A stretch of 13,823 nucleotides of DNA, from positions 6,042 to 19,864 of the forward strand of contig DFZI01000023.1 of NCBI GenBank assembly GCA_002383665.1, given 5' to 3'. Source of the stretch: Dehalococcoidia bacterium UBA4060 (GTDB lineage Bacteria > Chloroflexota > Dehalococcoidia > GIF9 > UBA5629). The stretch's first letter is position 1, and each line of letters begins with the position of its first letter. The notes beneath the pieces were generated by a model, which worked only from the letters and a program-made list of their open reading frames with translations, made no database searches and had not been told where the DNA came from. A program made the translations under genes and the position numbers. This document shows, piece after piece, positions 5,766 to 12,450 of this stretch.

Positions 5766-7115
5766 CTACCCGCCGGAGCGTTGCAACAGCTCGTAGATGG
5801 CAGATGTGCCGAACTCCAGAGCTGGGACCGGCACACGTTCATCTGCGGCGTGGAAAAGCTGCTCGAAATGGATGTCGGGGGGTAGCTTGAGAGGCGTGAA
5901 GCCATAGGTCTGGATGCCCAGGCGGGCGAACAGCCTGGCATCGGTCGCGGCGGGGAAGAGCATGGGGGTGGGAGTGCCCTCGGGATCGAATTCTTTGATG
6001 ATATCGCAAAGCGTGCCGAAGAGGCCCATGTTGGGCTCGGGGGTGCCTGGATTGAAATAGCTGATCTCATAGTCGATGTCACTGCCGGCGGCTGCCCTGA
6101 GCTCGGCGATGATATCATCGGGCGTGAAGCCCGGCAGCAGGCGACAGTCCAGCCCCACCGTCACCTGACCGGGAACAACGTTGTATACCTCTCCACCCTG
6201 GATGGCGGTAGCGGCTGCGGTGTTGTGCAGGACCGGATCGAACATCCTGACCTGTGCGCCAAGGGTGTCGAGTACGGAGTTGGTGAGAGTCGGGACCAGG
6301 AGCTGCATGAAGGTCTGCTTGAATACCGCTGGGAGAGCATCCGCCGTCATGCGCACCTGCTCTTTGACGATGGGAGTGATATGGACGGGCAGCCTGTGCT
6401 CCAGGCTCAACAGAAAATGAGCCAGCCTTGCCATGATGCCTCCCCTCAGAGGCCAGGCCCCGTGTCCGCCCTGTCCGTGTATGGTTGCCATCAGCCCGCA
6501 GCCCTGTTTCTCACCGACCATGATCGGGTAAAAGCGTCGACGGGCGATATAGGTGGTATAGCCTCCGAACTCGCCAATGGCGTATTTGACGCCCTGAAAG
6601 AGCTGGGGCTGGTTTTTGACCAGGTACTCTGCACCGTACGTGCTGCGTGCCTCCTCGTCGCAAAGTATGGCGAGGATGATATCGCCAGGGGGCACCATGT
6701 TCTCCAGCCTTGCCCTCATGACGGCTGCCAGCATCATGGCCACGGCTCCCTTCATATCCAGTGCGCCGCGGCCCCAGATATAACCGTCCATCTCCTCGCC
6801 GATGAAGGGGTTGAGCCTCCATTTCTGGTTGGCCGTGGTCACGACGTCGATGTGGCCGTAGAGCAGAAGGGGAGGGGACGAGCCACGCCCCGGGAGCCGG
6901 GCCACCAGGTTGGGGCGCGAAGGATCAGAAGCAACGATCATGTTGGGCACACCTGCCCAGTCCAGCAGGCCCTTGATGTAGTTGATACAGGGAGCTTCGT
7001 TGCCGGGTGGGTTGGTGGTGTTATAGCGGATCAGGGATTTGAGTATTTCACCCGGCCGGCTGTAAATGGGCGTTGCATTATCAGCAGAAGAGCCGTTCAT
7101 ATGCTCATGAGCCAA
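5766..7115 (-). CDS. M20-family zinc peptidase/amidohydrolase (ArgE/DapE/PM20D1-like)
   Basis: A 449-aa protein of the ArgE/DapE/ACY1/CPG2 family, di-zinc enzymes that cleave N-acyl or peptide bonds. All expected residues are visible: His88 and Asp90 (YGHID), bridging Asp120 (GRGALDMKG), catalytic Glu154 and metal-binding Glu155 (CDEE), Glu182 (GEFGG) and His422 near the end (LFHAADERV). The dimerisation insert with GGHGAWP (216-222) is also present. RYNTTNPPGNE near the N-terminus resembles PM20D1-like members. There is no signal peptide, so it should be cytoplasmic. Start: TTG 7115 is chosen because GGGAGGG (7131-7125) lies nine bases upstream; ATG at 7100 is the fallback and would shorten the protein by five residues. 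The gene is 74 bp after the MBL-like stop and 113 bp before the CODH-like start. The substrate cannot be told, and a link to the neighbours is not evident. Confidence 0.88.
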   Translation of the reverse strand: MAHEHMNGSSADNATPIYSRPGEILKSLIRYNTTNPPGNEAPCINYIKGLLDWAGVPNMIVASDPSRPNLVARLPGRGSSPPLLLYGHIDVVTTANQKWRLNPFIGEEMDGYIWGRGALDMKGAVAMMLAAVMRARLENMVPPGDIILAILCDEEARSTYGAEYLVKNQPQLFQGVKYAIGEFGGYTTYIARRRFYPIMVGEKQGCGLMATIHGQGGHGAWPLRGGIMARLAHFLLSLEHRLPVHITPIVKEQVRMTADALPAVFKQTFMQLLVPTLTNSVLDTLGAQVRMFDPVLHNTAAATAIQGGEVYNVVPGQVTVGLDCRLLPGFTPDDIIAELRAAAGSDIDYEISYFNPGTPEPNMGLFGTLCDIIKEFDPEGTPTPMLFPAATDARLFARLGIQTYGFTPLKLPPDIHFEQLFHAADERVPVPALEFGTSAIYELLQRSGG

Positions 7116-7189
7116 GAGTCTTAGCCCTCCCTTTCTTAACTAAGGTTGCGTCCTAGCCTATCCGCAAAAACGGAGATTAAATAAGGTCT

Positions 7190-8053
7190 TTAACGATAGA
7201 CGCCGGGTTTCAAAATGTAGCTCTGTCCAGGTTTCAGCACTATCACCTCAGTATCAGGCGCATCTTGCATCGCAAGTTTCATAAAGTCATCAGCGCTGGG
7301 ATTTAAATTGGCATAGGGACCAAAATGCATAGGTATTGCTTTAGATGGGTTCAGCAGTTTCAGACTTTCAACTGCCTGATAAGTATCCATGCAGGAAATG
7401 CCCCCTATGGGCAACAGGACCATGTGCATTGGATACAGGTCTGCCAGTAGCTGCATGTCTGAGAAAATGCCAGTAGTGCCGGCGTAATAAACGGTAGCCC
7501 CACCGGGAAATTGGATGATAAAACCTGTGGGTGAGCTCACAAGGGACGAATGAACAGTCTGGGTCATTAAAATCTTGATGCCCTCTGCCTCGATTTGTGC
7601 TCCGATGTTTATCCCAGAGCCATCATAGAGTATGTTTTCTGTTGGCAAGCCATTGTCTTTCAGCTCTCTGGCAACATCTGGTGTAGTGACGACCTTTGCC
7701 CCAGTTTTCTGGGCAATTGCTATGGCGTCACCCACATACTCTTCCCGGCTATCGCTTATCAAGATCAATTCAACCGGGAAGGTATCTTCAAACTTGATCG
7801 GGCTTTGCGGGTTCCGTGTTATCCAGGGATCGATCAATACATTCTTTGTCTCACATGTCAATTTGAAAGCATTATAACCATACCACGTAATAGAAATTGG
7901 CTTCTCTACTGCCGGCTTGGCAGCAGCAGGATGTCTATCTGGACTGACTGCCGGCTTTGAGCTTACTATCATTGCTACTGTCAGCCCAATTAGCCATAAT
8001 AATACCAGGGCAATTATAGAAATATTTAGTATCTTTTTTATGTTACTGGTCAT
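7190..8053 (-). CDS. Membrane-anchored metallo-beta-lactamase-fold protein with degenerate metal site
   Basis: A 287-aa protein. Residues 1-8 are basic, 9-31 form one hydrophobic segment (ISIIALVLLWLIGLTVAMIV), and a Pro/Ala-rich linker follows to ~52. This is a signal anchor, or an uncleaved signal peptide, placing the domain outside the membrane. Residues 53-287 resemble the UlaG/UPF0173-type MBL fold: ITWYGYNAFKL, LIDPWITRNP, LPIGG, IPMHFGP. The key HxHxDH motif is replaced: residues 100-106 read S-D-S-R-E-E-Y where family members have T-H-G-H-x-D-H. The AGDTG motif is AGTTG (191-195), so the bridging Asp is Thr193. His168 and His243 remain. It is probably not a normal metal hydrolase; binding, structural or altered activity is inferred. 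Shine-Dalgarno AGGAGG lies three bases before ATG 8053. The gene is visibly more AT-rich than its flanks, suggesting separate acquisition. Confidence 0.78.
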   Translation of the reverse strand: MTSNIKKILNISIIALVLLWLIGLTVAMIVSSKPAVSPDRHPAAAKPAVEKPISITWYGYNAFKLTCETKNVLIDPWITRNPQSPIKFEDTFPVELILISDSREEYVGDAIAIAQKTGAKVVTTPDVARELKDNGLPTENILYDGSGINIGAQIEAEGIKILMTQTVHSSLVSSPTGFIIQFPGGATVYYAGTTGIFSDMQLLADLYPMHMVLLPIGGISCMDTYQAVESLKLLNPSKAIPMHFGPYANLNPSADDFMKLAMQDAPDTEVIVLKPGQSYILKPGVYR

Positions 8054-8103
8054 ACTCCTCCTGTAAAATTTAGTAACGAGAACTATTGGTATTTACATAG
8101 GTT

Positions 8104-8133
8104 AGTATAATCAAAAAAATATTGCAATGCGAA
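8104..8133 (-). promoter_or_regulatory. Candidate promoter of the MBL-like gene
   Basis: On the minus strand, TTCGCA (8133-8128; 4/6) is followed after 18 bp, including a run of seven T, by TATACT (8109-8104; 5/6). The predicted start near 8097 leaves a leader of about 44 nt. The 227-bp gap downstream of the dehydratase stop supports a separate unit. I see nothing else definable in 8134-8280. Confidence 0.35.
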
Positions 8134-8280
8134 TATCGTCGGCAAGCTAAAGTGCAGGCAATGTGCAATAGTACTATCTCAATTATAGCTGGTCTGCTTA
8201 CTGGTCAGATACCACTTAACGGGTTGGGTAGACGCAGAATGGGATGATCGGGCCTTTATCTTCTCATTGAGGCCGAAGCG

Positions 8281-9816
8281 CTACCCCTGTCTGGGCCAGG
8301 TTTTGGAATCCCACTCAGCAGGCCTCTTCCAGCCGCCTCTGGAGGCCGGGTCCAGCGGGTCCTCCCTCTTATCGATACCAGCCAGGCTGCGTGCCAGGCT
8401 GTGCTTGAGCTCCATATCCGTGGCGCGCTCGATCATGATCTTCTGGGCTTGCGGTGAGCCGGCGCCGTGCATGGACTCGGTATGGTAGCTGGGTGAGGTC
8501 AGGCCGGAGCACATGGCCTGGATTAACGTTACCATGCGGTAGCGGGTCTCGGTCGGTATCTCGGGCATGCCCCTCAGGTATTTGTCGATGTACGGGCCCA
8601 GTTGGGGGTGCCGGAAGTCCTTCTCGGAAGGCGTTGTCACCAGGATGCCTCCGGCTATATCCTCGGCCAGGCGTGTGATCTCGTAGGGGAACCTGGTCAC
8701 GTTGTGCTTGCAGACGTTGGCCAGAAGCACGTCGCACAGGTAATTGCCCGCCGGGGTCTTCCTGCCCTCGTAGGAGCATGCCAGCCCGCAGGCATGCATG
8801 GTCTCGGTCAGATGGATCATCTCGCCGATCTTCTCCCTGATATGCGGAGCCTGGCGGACGCCGTTGTATTCTGCAATAGCGGACGTTGCTCCGATGAGCA
8901 CGTCGCTGATCCCAGCCTTGCAGCCACCATAGCTCTGCCTGTGGTAGCTGGAGAACCTCTCCACCAGCATGATCGAGAAGTCAATCTCCCCACACATGAA
9001 GACTCTGTCCCAGGGGACGAAGACATTCTCCAGTATGGTCAGCGCCTCATGTCCGCCGAAGTTATAGTTGCCCACGTCGATATCGCCGCTCTCAAGTTTA
9101 CGCGTATCGCAGGACTGTCTGCCGTAGATGAGGATCACACCCGGGCTGTCGGTAGGTATGGCGCAGGAAACTGCATAGTCTTCCTCACCCTTGCGCATCC
9201 TGAGTGTGGGCATGATCAGCATCTCGTGGGAGTTGGCGATGCCCGTGATGTTAGCCTTGGCACCTCTAATCACGATCCCGTCGCTCTTGCGCTCCACGAT
9301 ATGCACGAACAGGTCTTTGTCGGCCTGTCCGCCGGGGGGGACGCCGCGGTTGCCTTTGACATCGGTCATGGCACCCGCCACGCAAAGGTCGTTGTCGTGG
9401 ATGTATTTGAGCCAGTTTTTAAACCTGCGGTGGTACTCGGTGCCGTATTTCTGATCGATTTCATAGGTGGTGCTGTAGGAGGCGTTGATGGCATCCATGC
9501 CGACACAGCGCTGGAAGCAGCAGGCCGTCCGCTGTCCCATCTCCCGCTGCATCTTTACCTTTTTGACCAGATCGTCAACACTCATGAAAGTCGAATTGAA
9601 CCTGTTTATTTTATCGCCCGTCACTACTGACCTGGTCGTGGCCAGGTCATTGCTCTCGGGTTCCATGGCCAGCTTGTAGGTCATGGCAACGGCATTCAGG
9701 GATGGCCTTATGATAGGGTTATCAACCCAGTTGTTGACTTTCTCTCCCAGCAGGTAAAGGTTGAGATTGAGCTTGCGCAGGCTGTCCATATACTCTTTGG
9801 GTGTTTTCAGTGCCAT
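8281..9816 (-). CDS. abfD: 4-hydroxybutyryl-CoA dehydratase / vinylacetyl-CoA delta-isomerase (4-hydroxyphenylacetate 3-hydroxylase family)
   Basis: A 511-aa cytoplasmic protein, close to the ~490 aa of the Clostridium aminobutyricum enzyme, which uses FAD and a [4Fe-4S] cluster in a radical dehydration of 4-hydroxybutyryl-CoA to crotonyl-CoA. All cluster ligands are present at nearly identical numbers: Cys100 and Cys104 (CFQRC; Cys99/Cys103 in C. aminobutyricum), His292 and Cys299 (HRQSYGGC). Glu257 (GGHEAL) and Lys300, reported active-site residues, are also kept. This separates it from flavin-only 4-hydroxyphenylacetate hydroxylases of the same fold, which lack these cysteines. GGGAGG lies seven bases before the ATG. 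It is first in the minus-strand block and divergent from the ABC permease. The enzyme occurs in 4-aminobutyrate/succinate fermentation and in autotrophic 4-hydroxybutyrate cycles; the window holds no CoA-transferase or 4-hydroxybutyrate dehydrogenase to choose between them. A related hydroxyacyl-CoA substrate is possible. Confidence 0.85.
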   Translation of the reverse strand: MALKTPKEYMDSLRKLNLNLYLLGEKVNNWVDNPIIRPSLNAVAMTYKLAMEPESNDLATTRSVVTGDKINRFNSTFMSVDDLVKKVKMQREMGQRTACCFQRCVGMDAINASYSTTYEIDQKYGTEYHRRFKNWLKYIHDNDLCVAGAMTDVKGNRGVPPGGQADKDLFVHIVERKSDGIVIRGAKANITGIANSHEMLIMPTLRMRKGEEDYAVSCAIPTDSPGVILIYGRQSCDTRKLESGDIDVGNYNFGGHEALTILENVFVPWDRVFMCGEIDFSIMLVERFSSYHRQSYGGCKAGISDVLIGATSAIAEYNGVRQAPHIREKIGEMIHLTETMHACGLACSYEGRKTPAGNYLCDVLLANVCKHNVTRFPYEITRLAEDIAGGILVTTPSEKDFRHPQLGPYIDKYLRGMPEIPTETRYRMVTLIQAMCSGLTSPSYHTESMHGAGSPQAQKIMIERATDMELKHSLARSLAGIDKREDPLDPASRGGWKRPAEWDSKTWPRQG

Positions 9817-9869
9817 GTTATTCCCTCCCGATTATATTTGTGGTGTGGTGCAAAAGCGGTGTGCCCTGT

Positions 9870-9875
9870 ATTATA
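9870..9875 (-). promoter_or_regulatory. Candidate -10 box of the dehydratase promoter
   Basis: A perfect TATAAT reads on the minus strand at 9875-9870, 54 bp before the dehydratase start, giving a leader of about 47 nt. The -35 at 17 bp spacing (ATACTG) is poor, so the promoter may need an activator or the call may be wrong. Confidence 0.4.
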
Positions 9876-9953
9876 CCTCAGGATAGGCTTCACAGTATAT
9901 GTTGAGAGGGTCTATTTTTGAGTTTATGAGTCGGGTGTAAGCGGTGGGTGCCC

Positions 9954-9982
9954 TTGACTTCGTTTACCCTTTCATATATACA
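9954..9982 (+). promoter_or_regulatory. Predicted sigma70-type promoter of the ABC permease
   Basis: TTGACT (9954-9959; 5/6) and TATACA (9977-9982; 4/6) are separated by 17 bp. The start of transcription would be near 9989, about 80 nt before the permease ATG. The leader contains the small frame at 9997-10056. It lies back to back with the dehydratase promoter. Confidence 0.5.
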
Positions 9983-9996
9983 TAAACGGGGAGATA

Positions 9997-10056
9997 ATGG
10001 CCTTTGCCTGTCATCCGGCTTTCCTGCGTGGCAGCGGGGCAATTACAAGCTATTAA
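9997..10056 (+). CDS. Possible 19-codon leader peptide upstream of the permease
   Basis: ATG 9997 follows GGGGAG by a few bases and opens a 19-codon frame (MAFACHPAFLRGSGAITSY) ending at TAA 10054-10056. It is in the same frame as the permease, whose ATG at 10069 is 12 bases later and has no recognisable Shine-Dalgarno. Translation of the leader could deliver ribosomes to the permease start (coupling or reinitiation). It could also be the relic of a longer N-terminus interrupted by a stop, or chance. No codon run typical of amino-acid attenuation is seen. Confidence 0.35.
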   Translation: MAFACHPAFLRGSGAITSY

Positions 10057-10068
10057 TCTACCGGCACT

Positions 10069-11307
10069 ATGAGTTTTATTGAGACAGTCAGGCTGGCCGT
10101 GAGGGCCCTGCAGACGAACAAGCTGCGCTCGTTCCTTACCCTGCTGGGCATTATGATCGGTGTTGGTGCCGTAGTCTTCGTTGTATCGTTTGGACGGGGT
10201 CAGGAAAAGAACATGATGGAAATGTTTGAAGCCATGGGCACCAACACTATTTTTGTCACATCGTCATCCCGTCATGTCATGGGTGCCAGGCCCACTCCTT
10301 CTCTGACCACCGCCGATTATGAGGAGCTGATGAATGTTGATCATGCCCACTGCATTGCAGCAATTGCACCCAGCAACACATCAAGGCTGCCTGTCGTCTA
10401 TGGCAACGTGAACAGGATGATCCCTGTCACCGGGTCTACGGTTGAGATGCAGCGGATCAGGCAATACGAAGTGATGAAGGGCAACTTTTTCTCCGATAAT
10501 GAATACCGGCGCAATGCCAACGTTGTGGTGCTGGGCTACCAGGCAGCTATCGACCTCTTTGGCACTGCTGATCCTGTGGGTGAGTCTATCCGCATTGCCG
10601 GCCGCAACTTTGAGATCATCGGGGTGCTGGACAAAAAGGGCGGTTTCGGTGGTGCCGACGCCGATAATTTCATCCTTATGCCTCTTTCCACCATGTTCTC
10701 CCGGTTCGCCGGTGATACCTCTGTGACCAGGGGGAAGCCTATTAGCATGATCATGTTTGAAGCTACCGATGTAAGTCAGATCCCGGCAGCCAAGGAGCTG
10801 ATCACCGCAACCTTACGCCGCTCCCATCACCTGCGCCCGGATGAGGAAGCTGATTTTACCATTACCGATATGCAGGAGATCATGAAGCGCAGCAGTGAAT
10901 CAGATGCTATTTTCCAGATTTTCCTGGGCAGCGTGGCCGGCATCTCGCTGCTGGTGGGGGGGATCGGAATTATGAATATAATGCTGGTCTCGGTCACCGA
11001 GCGCACGAGGGAGATCGGCATCTGCAAAGCCGTCGGCGCCAGGCGGCGGGATATCCTCCGGCAGTATCTGATTGAAGCATCCATGCTCAGCTTGTTCGGA
11101 GGTTTGACCGGGGTGCTGGTGGCGCTGGGGCTGGGCTTTATGGTCAGCGGCAGGAATGTGGAATTCTATACAATCAATGTGCCTGTCTCGCCGGATGTGA
11201 TCATAGTGGCACTGGCTGTCTCGATAGTTACCGGACTGGTCTCAGGTACATACCCCGCCGTGCGTGCGGCCAGTCTCGACCCCATCGTGGCCCTGCGTGA
11301 GGAATAG
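10069..11307 (+). CDS. ABC transporter permease, MacB/FtsX type
   Basis: A 412-aa inner-membrane protein with the four-helix MacB layout: TM1 at ~20-42, a large extracytoplasmic MacB-PCD domain at ~43-280, and then TM2 at ~284-308, TM3 at ~335-358 and TM4 at ~376-396. The cytoplasmic coupling motif ERTREIGICKAVGARRRDIL (311-330) and the ending YPAVRAASLDPIVALR are characteristic. Members work as mechanotransmission or export permeases with a LolD/MacB-type ATPase, moving lipoproteins, peptides, toxins or antibiotics. No ATPase or HlyD-like adaptor gene is in the window: upstream is the divergent dehydratase and downstream the MaoC pair. The partner must be encoded elsewhere. ATG 10069 is supported by homology of the first helix but lacks a Shine-Dalgarno. 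The substrate is unknown. Confidence 0.9.
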   Translation: MSFIETVRLAVRALQTNKLRSFLTLLGIMIGVGAVVFVVSFGRGQEKNMMEMFEAMGTNTIFVTSSSRHVMGARPTPSLTTADYEELMNVDHAHCIAAIAPSNTSRLPVVYGNVNRMIPVTGSTVEMQRIRQYEVMKGNFFSDNEYRRNANVVVLGYQAAIDLFGTADPVGESIRIAGRNFEIIGVLDKKGGFGGADADNFILMPLSTMFSRFAGDTSVTRGKPISMIMFEATDVSQIPAAKELITATLRRSHHLRPDEEADFTITDMQEIMKRSSESDAIFQIFLGSVAGISLLVGGIGIMNIMLVSVTERTREIGICKAVGARRRDILRQYLIEASMLSLFGGLTGVLVALGLGFMVSGRNVEFYTINVPVSPDVIIVALAVSIVTGLVSGTYPAVRAASLDPIVALREE

Positions 11308-11376
11308 TCCATTTTGTTTCCGCCTGTGATAGAATAAGCATCCTGTGTAATGTGAGTTGAGTAAAAGGAGGACTGT

Positions 11377-11859
11377 ATGGTACCTGAAGCTGTAAAACAG
11401 ATGATCGGCAAGAAGAGCACTCCCCGGATTTACGAGGTCACACGCCTGGATATCCGCAAGATAGCGGATGCCTCGGGGAACCGCGACCCGCTTTACTGGG
11501 ATGATGATTATGCCGCTACTACGAGATATGGAGGTATGATCGCCCCGCCGGACTTCTTCGGATGGCCGTTGAAGTGGGAGCCGGAACAGACCTTTCCCAA
11601 TTCCAATGAGCTGTCGGAATATATGTTCAAAGAGTTGACTAAAGCTGGCTACAACCGGGCTATCAATGCAGGTATGGAGTCGGAGTTCTACAGGCCTGTC
11701 CGTCCTGGAGATACACTGGTGATGGTATCCGAGATTATCGCACTGGAAGAAAAAGTCGGCAAAACAGGCGGTAACATGTTGATTTCTACCGTCGAAACGA
11801 CCATTACGAACCAGAATGGCGACCTGGTGGCCAGGCAGCGCGAGAGTGCCATACATTAA
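11377..11859 (+). CDS. MaoC-like dehydratase, N-terminal-domain type (non-catalytic hot-dog subunit)
   Basis: A 160-aa protein resembling the N-terminal hot-dog domain of MaoC/FAS1-type dehydratases: an IADASGNRDPLYWDDDYA segment (29-46), YGGMIAPPDFFGWP (51-64), and EFYRPVRPGDTL. The catalytic Asp...His of the hydratase motif is not present; GNRDPLY replaces GDxNPxH, with Asn and Tyr at those positions. In two-subunit enzymes of this kind (for example mycobacterial HadAB/HadBC) one hot-dog subunit carries the active site and the other helps bind the acyl chain. This gene is followed after 11 bases by the catalytic-type subunit, so a heterodimer is inferred. Shine-Dalgarno AGGAGG lies five bases before the ATG. 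A possible extended -10 (TGATAGAAT, 11327-11335) lies upstream without a clear -35. Confidence 0.85.
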   Translation: MVPEAVKQMIGKKSTPRIYEVTRLDIRKIADASGNRDPLYWDDDYAATTRYGGMIAPPDFFGWPLKWEPEQTFPNSNELSEYMFKELTKAGYNRAINAGMESEFYRPVRPGDTLVMVSEIIALEEKVGKTGGNMLISTVETTITNQNGDLVARQRESAIH

Positions 11860-11870
11860 AGGAGACAGAG

Positions 11871-12338
11871 ATGAAAAAGCAGCTATTCTGGGAAGATGTT
11901 CAAGTAGGACAGGAGGTACCGCCATTACCCAAGATCGCCACGACGCAGATGCTGGTTAAATGGGCAGGTGCCTTCGGCGATTTCAATCCGCTGCATTATG
12001 AAAACGATTTTGCCGTCAAATTTATGCGGACTCCGGGCATTATCATACATGGCACTTTAAAAAGGCAGTGGATGATCCAGATGATGACAGACTGGATAGG
12101 TGATGATGGGTGGCTGAAGAGGATCAGCACACAGTTCCGGGCTATGGATTTTCCTCGCAAGATGAAGGACCTTAAAGGCCCGATGGACGGCGAGACCTGG
12201 ACCTGCAAGGGTAAGGTAACCAGAAAAGATGCAAAGGGAACTGAACATATCGTAGAATGTGATATCTGGCTGGAAAACGGCAAGGGCGAAATCACTACTC
12301 ATGGTAAGGCTACCGTCCTGCTGCCGGTAAGGAAGTAA
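11871..12338 (+). CDS. MaoC-like enoyl-CoA hydratase/dehydratase, catalytic hot-dog subunit
   Basis: A 155-aa protein with the (R)-specific enoyl-CoA hydratase signature WAGAFGDFNPLHYENDFA (31-48). Catalytic Asp37 and His42 are in the conserved GDxNPxH layout. GIIIHGTLKRQW (56-67) matches the G-x-x-x-H-G stretch following the motif. It would add water to a trans-2-enoyl thioester, or remove it. GGAG is placed six to nine bases before ATG 11871, 11 bases after the partner gene, so the two form a tight transcriptional pair. Crotonyl-CoA from the dehydratase at 8281-9816 is one possible substrate, but the genes lie on opposite strands and this is only inference. Confidence 0.87.
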   Translation: MKKQLFWEDVQVGQEVPPLPKIATTQMLVKWAGAFGDFNPLHYENDFAVKFMRTPGIIIHGTLKRQWMIQMMTDWIGDDGWLKRISTQFRAMDFPRKMKDLKGPMDGETWTCKGKVTRKDAKGTEHIVECDIWLENGKGEITTHGKATVLLPVRK

Positions 12339-12363
12339 ACAGGGCAGGCGGGCTGATGACTGG

Positions 12364-12394
12364 CGGGCCATGCGAAACATGGCCCGTTTCTATT
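12364..12394 (+). terminator. Rho-independent terminator after the MaoC pair
   Basis: A perfect 9-bp stem, CGGGCCATG (12364-12372) with CATGGCCCG (12378-12386), around a CGAAA loop, followed by TTTCTATT. It lies 25 bp after the hydratase stop and separates the MaoC pair from the MFS gene. Confidence 0.85.
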
Positions 12395-12450
12395 GGCCAA
12401 GGGCGGCGGACTTCCGTTAGCCAGGTCAAAATATATTACAAGAACAGGTT

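Noticed and set aside
6225..7124. 299-codon open frame opposite the M20 gene, and a similar 342-codon frame (8602-9630) opposite the dehydratase
   Set aside because: Both are antisense shadows of strongly conserved genes with complete catalytic motifs, with no family character of their own.
7160..7180. Small hairpin (TCCG-CAAAAA-CGGA) after the MBL-like gene
   Set aside because: Only a four-base stem, too weak to support a terminator call.
8245..8281. Possible terminator after the dehydratase (GGCCT...AGGCC)
   Set aside because: Short stem with a loop of about 14 bases and no T-tract on the minus strand.
9826..9833. TATAAT on the minus strand just before the dehydratase Shine-Dalgarno
   Set aside because: It would start transcription inside the ribosome-binding site and has no -35 at a usable distance; the TATAAT at 9875-9870 is better placed.
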